A stretch of 6,074 nucleotides of DNA, from assembly GCA_028040005.1 (NCBI GenBank), contig JAOFKK010000060.1:1-6074 (forward strand), given 5' to 3'. The notes beneath the pieces were generated by a model. The model saw only the letters and a list, made by a program, of their open reading frames with translations. It was not told the DNA's origin and ran no database searches. Each line of letters starts with the position of its first letter. The stretch's first letter is position 1. Below are positions 6,019 through 6,074 of this stretch, one piece after another. The position numbers were made by a program, and so were the translations under genes. The stretch is from Rickettsiales bacterium (GTDB lineage Bacteria; Pseudomonadota; Alphaproteobacteria; Rickettsiales; UBA1997).

Positions 6019-6074
6019 AGCGGCCCTGGAATTGGAGGTCCTCGTCCTGAGGCCGTAACTACCGCCCCCGCAAA
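6019..6074. other. GC-rich terminal tract with possible structured-RNA or gene-end character
   Basis: The final 54 bases (6021-6074) contain 35 G or C, about 65%, against roughly 30% for the preceding DNA. It carries a CGGCC/GGCCG inverted repeat (6021-6025 and 6051-6055) enclosing GAGGTCCTC, so a fold is plausible. On the minus strand one frame is open from the edge to a TAA at 6017-6015, giving a 19-residue tail that ends SGRGPPIPGPL; another frame is open to a TGA at 5985-5983, including TYGL-like SYGLRTRTSNSRAA. Neither tail is recognised as a known protein. It could be the end of a foreign gene, a GC-rich interspersed repeat, the start of a structured RNA, or an assembly join. I do not assign a product. 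Confidence 0.3.

Noticed and set aside
6019..6074. tRNA or tmRNA beginning at the GC-rich right edge
   Set aside because: No cloverleaf, no GGTTCGAATCC-like T arm and no CCA end could be laid out on either strand within the visible bases; an RNA of another kind remains possible and is kept as a finding.
1..6074. CRISPR array, insertion sequence or integrase
   Set aside because: No regularly spaced repeats, transposase-like frames or paired terminal repeats with target duplications were seen anywhere in the window.

Overview
The window is AT-rich bacterial DNA with short intergenic gaps, weak or absent Shine-Dalgarno motifs, and a gene set that suggests an alphaproteobacterium, most likely of the order Rickettsiales or a relative. 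The main clue is a tightly packed virB8-virB9 pair of the chromosomal type IV secretion (rvh-like) kind. Retention of enolase, a peptidoglycan-trimming DD-carboxypeptidase and a SulP anion transporter argues against a typical Rickettsia, which lacks most of glycolysis, and suggests a lineage with a fuller metabolism. This taxonomic call is inference from gene content and composition; no marker gene was searched.

Layout: the left half (1-3046) is read on the minus strand. In transcription order it holds a single-pass membrane protein with a periplasmic helical (TPR-like, YfgM-like) region, a secreted penicillin-binding-protein-5-type DD-carboxypeptidase that lacks the usual C-terminal domain, a 256-bp AT-rich gap with regulatory-looking repeats and a candidate extended -10 promoter, virB8, and the first 204 codons of virB9, which runs off the left edge. 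The right half (3119-5958) is read on the plus strand: enolase, then a SulP transporter with a C-terminal STAS domain. The 72-bp gap at 3047-3118 is a divergent promoter region. The last 56 bp switch abruptly to about 65% G+C and do not resemble the rest of the window.

How the parts relate: VirB8 and VirB9 are the inner-membrane scaffold and outer-membrane-core subunits of one secretion machine; virB10, virB11 and virD4 would be expected past the left edge. The carboxypeptidase and the TPR-like protein are envelope proteins that may be co-transcribed, and their position upstream of virB8 allows, but does not prove, a link between wall remodelling and assembly of the secretion channel. Enolase and SulP are housekeeping and transport genes with no obvious functional tie to the left half. 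I see no convincing new system. The items most worth a second look are the repeats in the virB8 leader, the shortened carboxypeptidase and the GC-rich right end.
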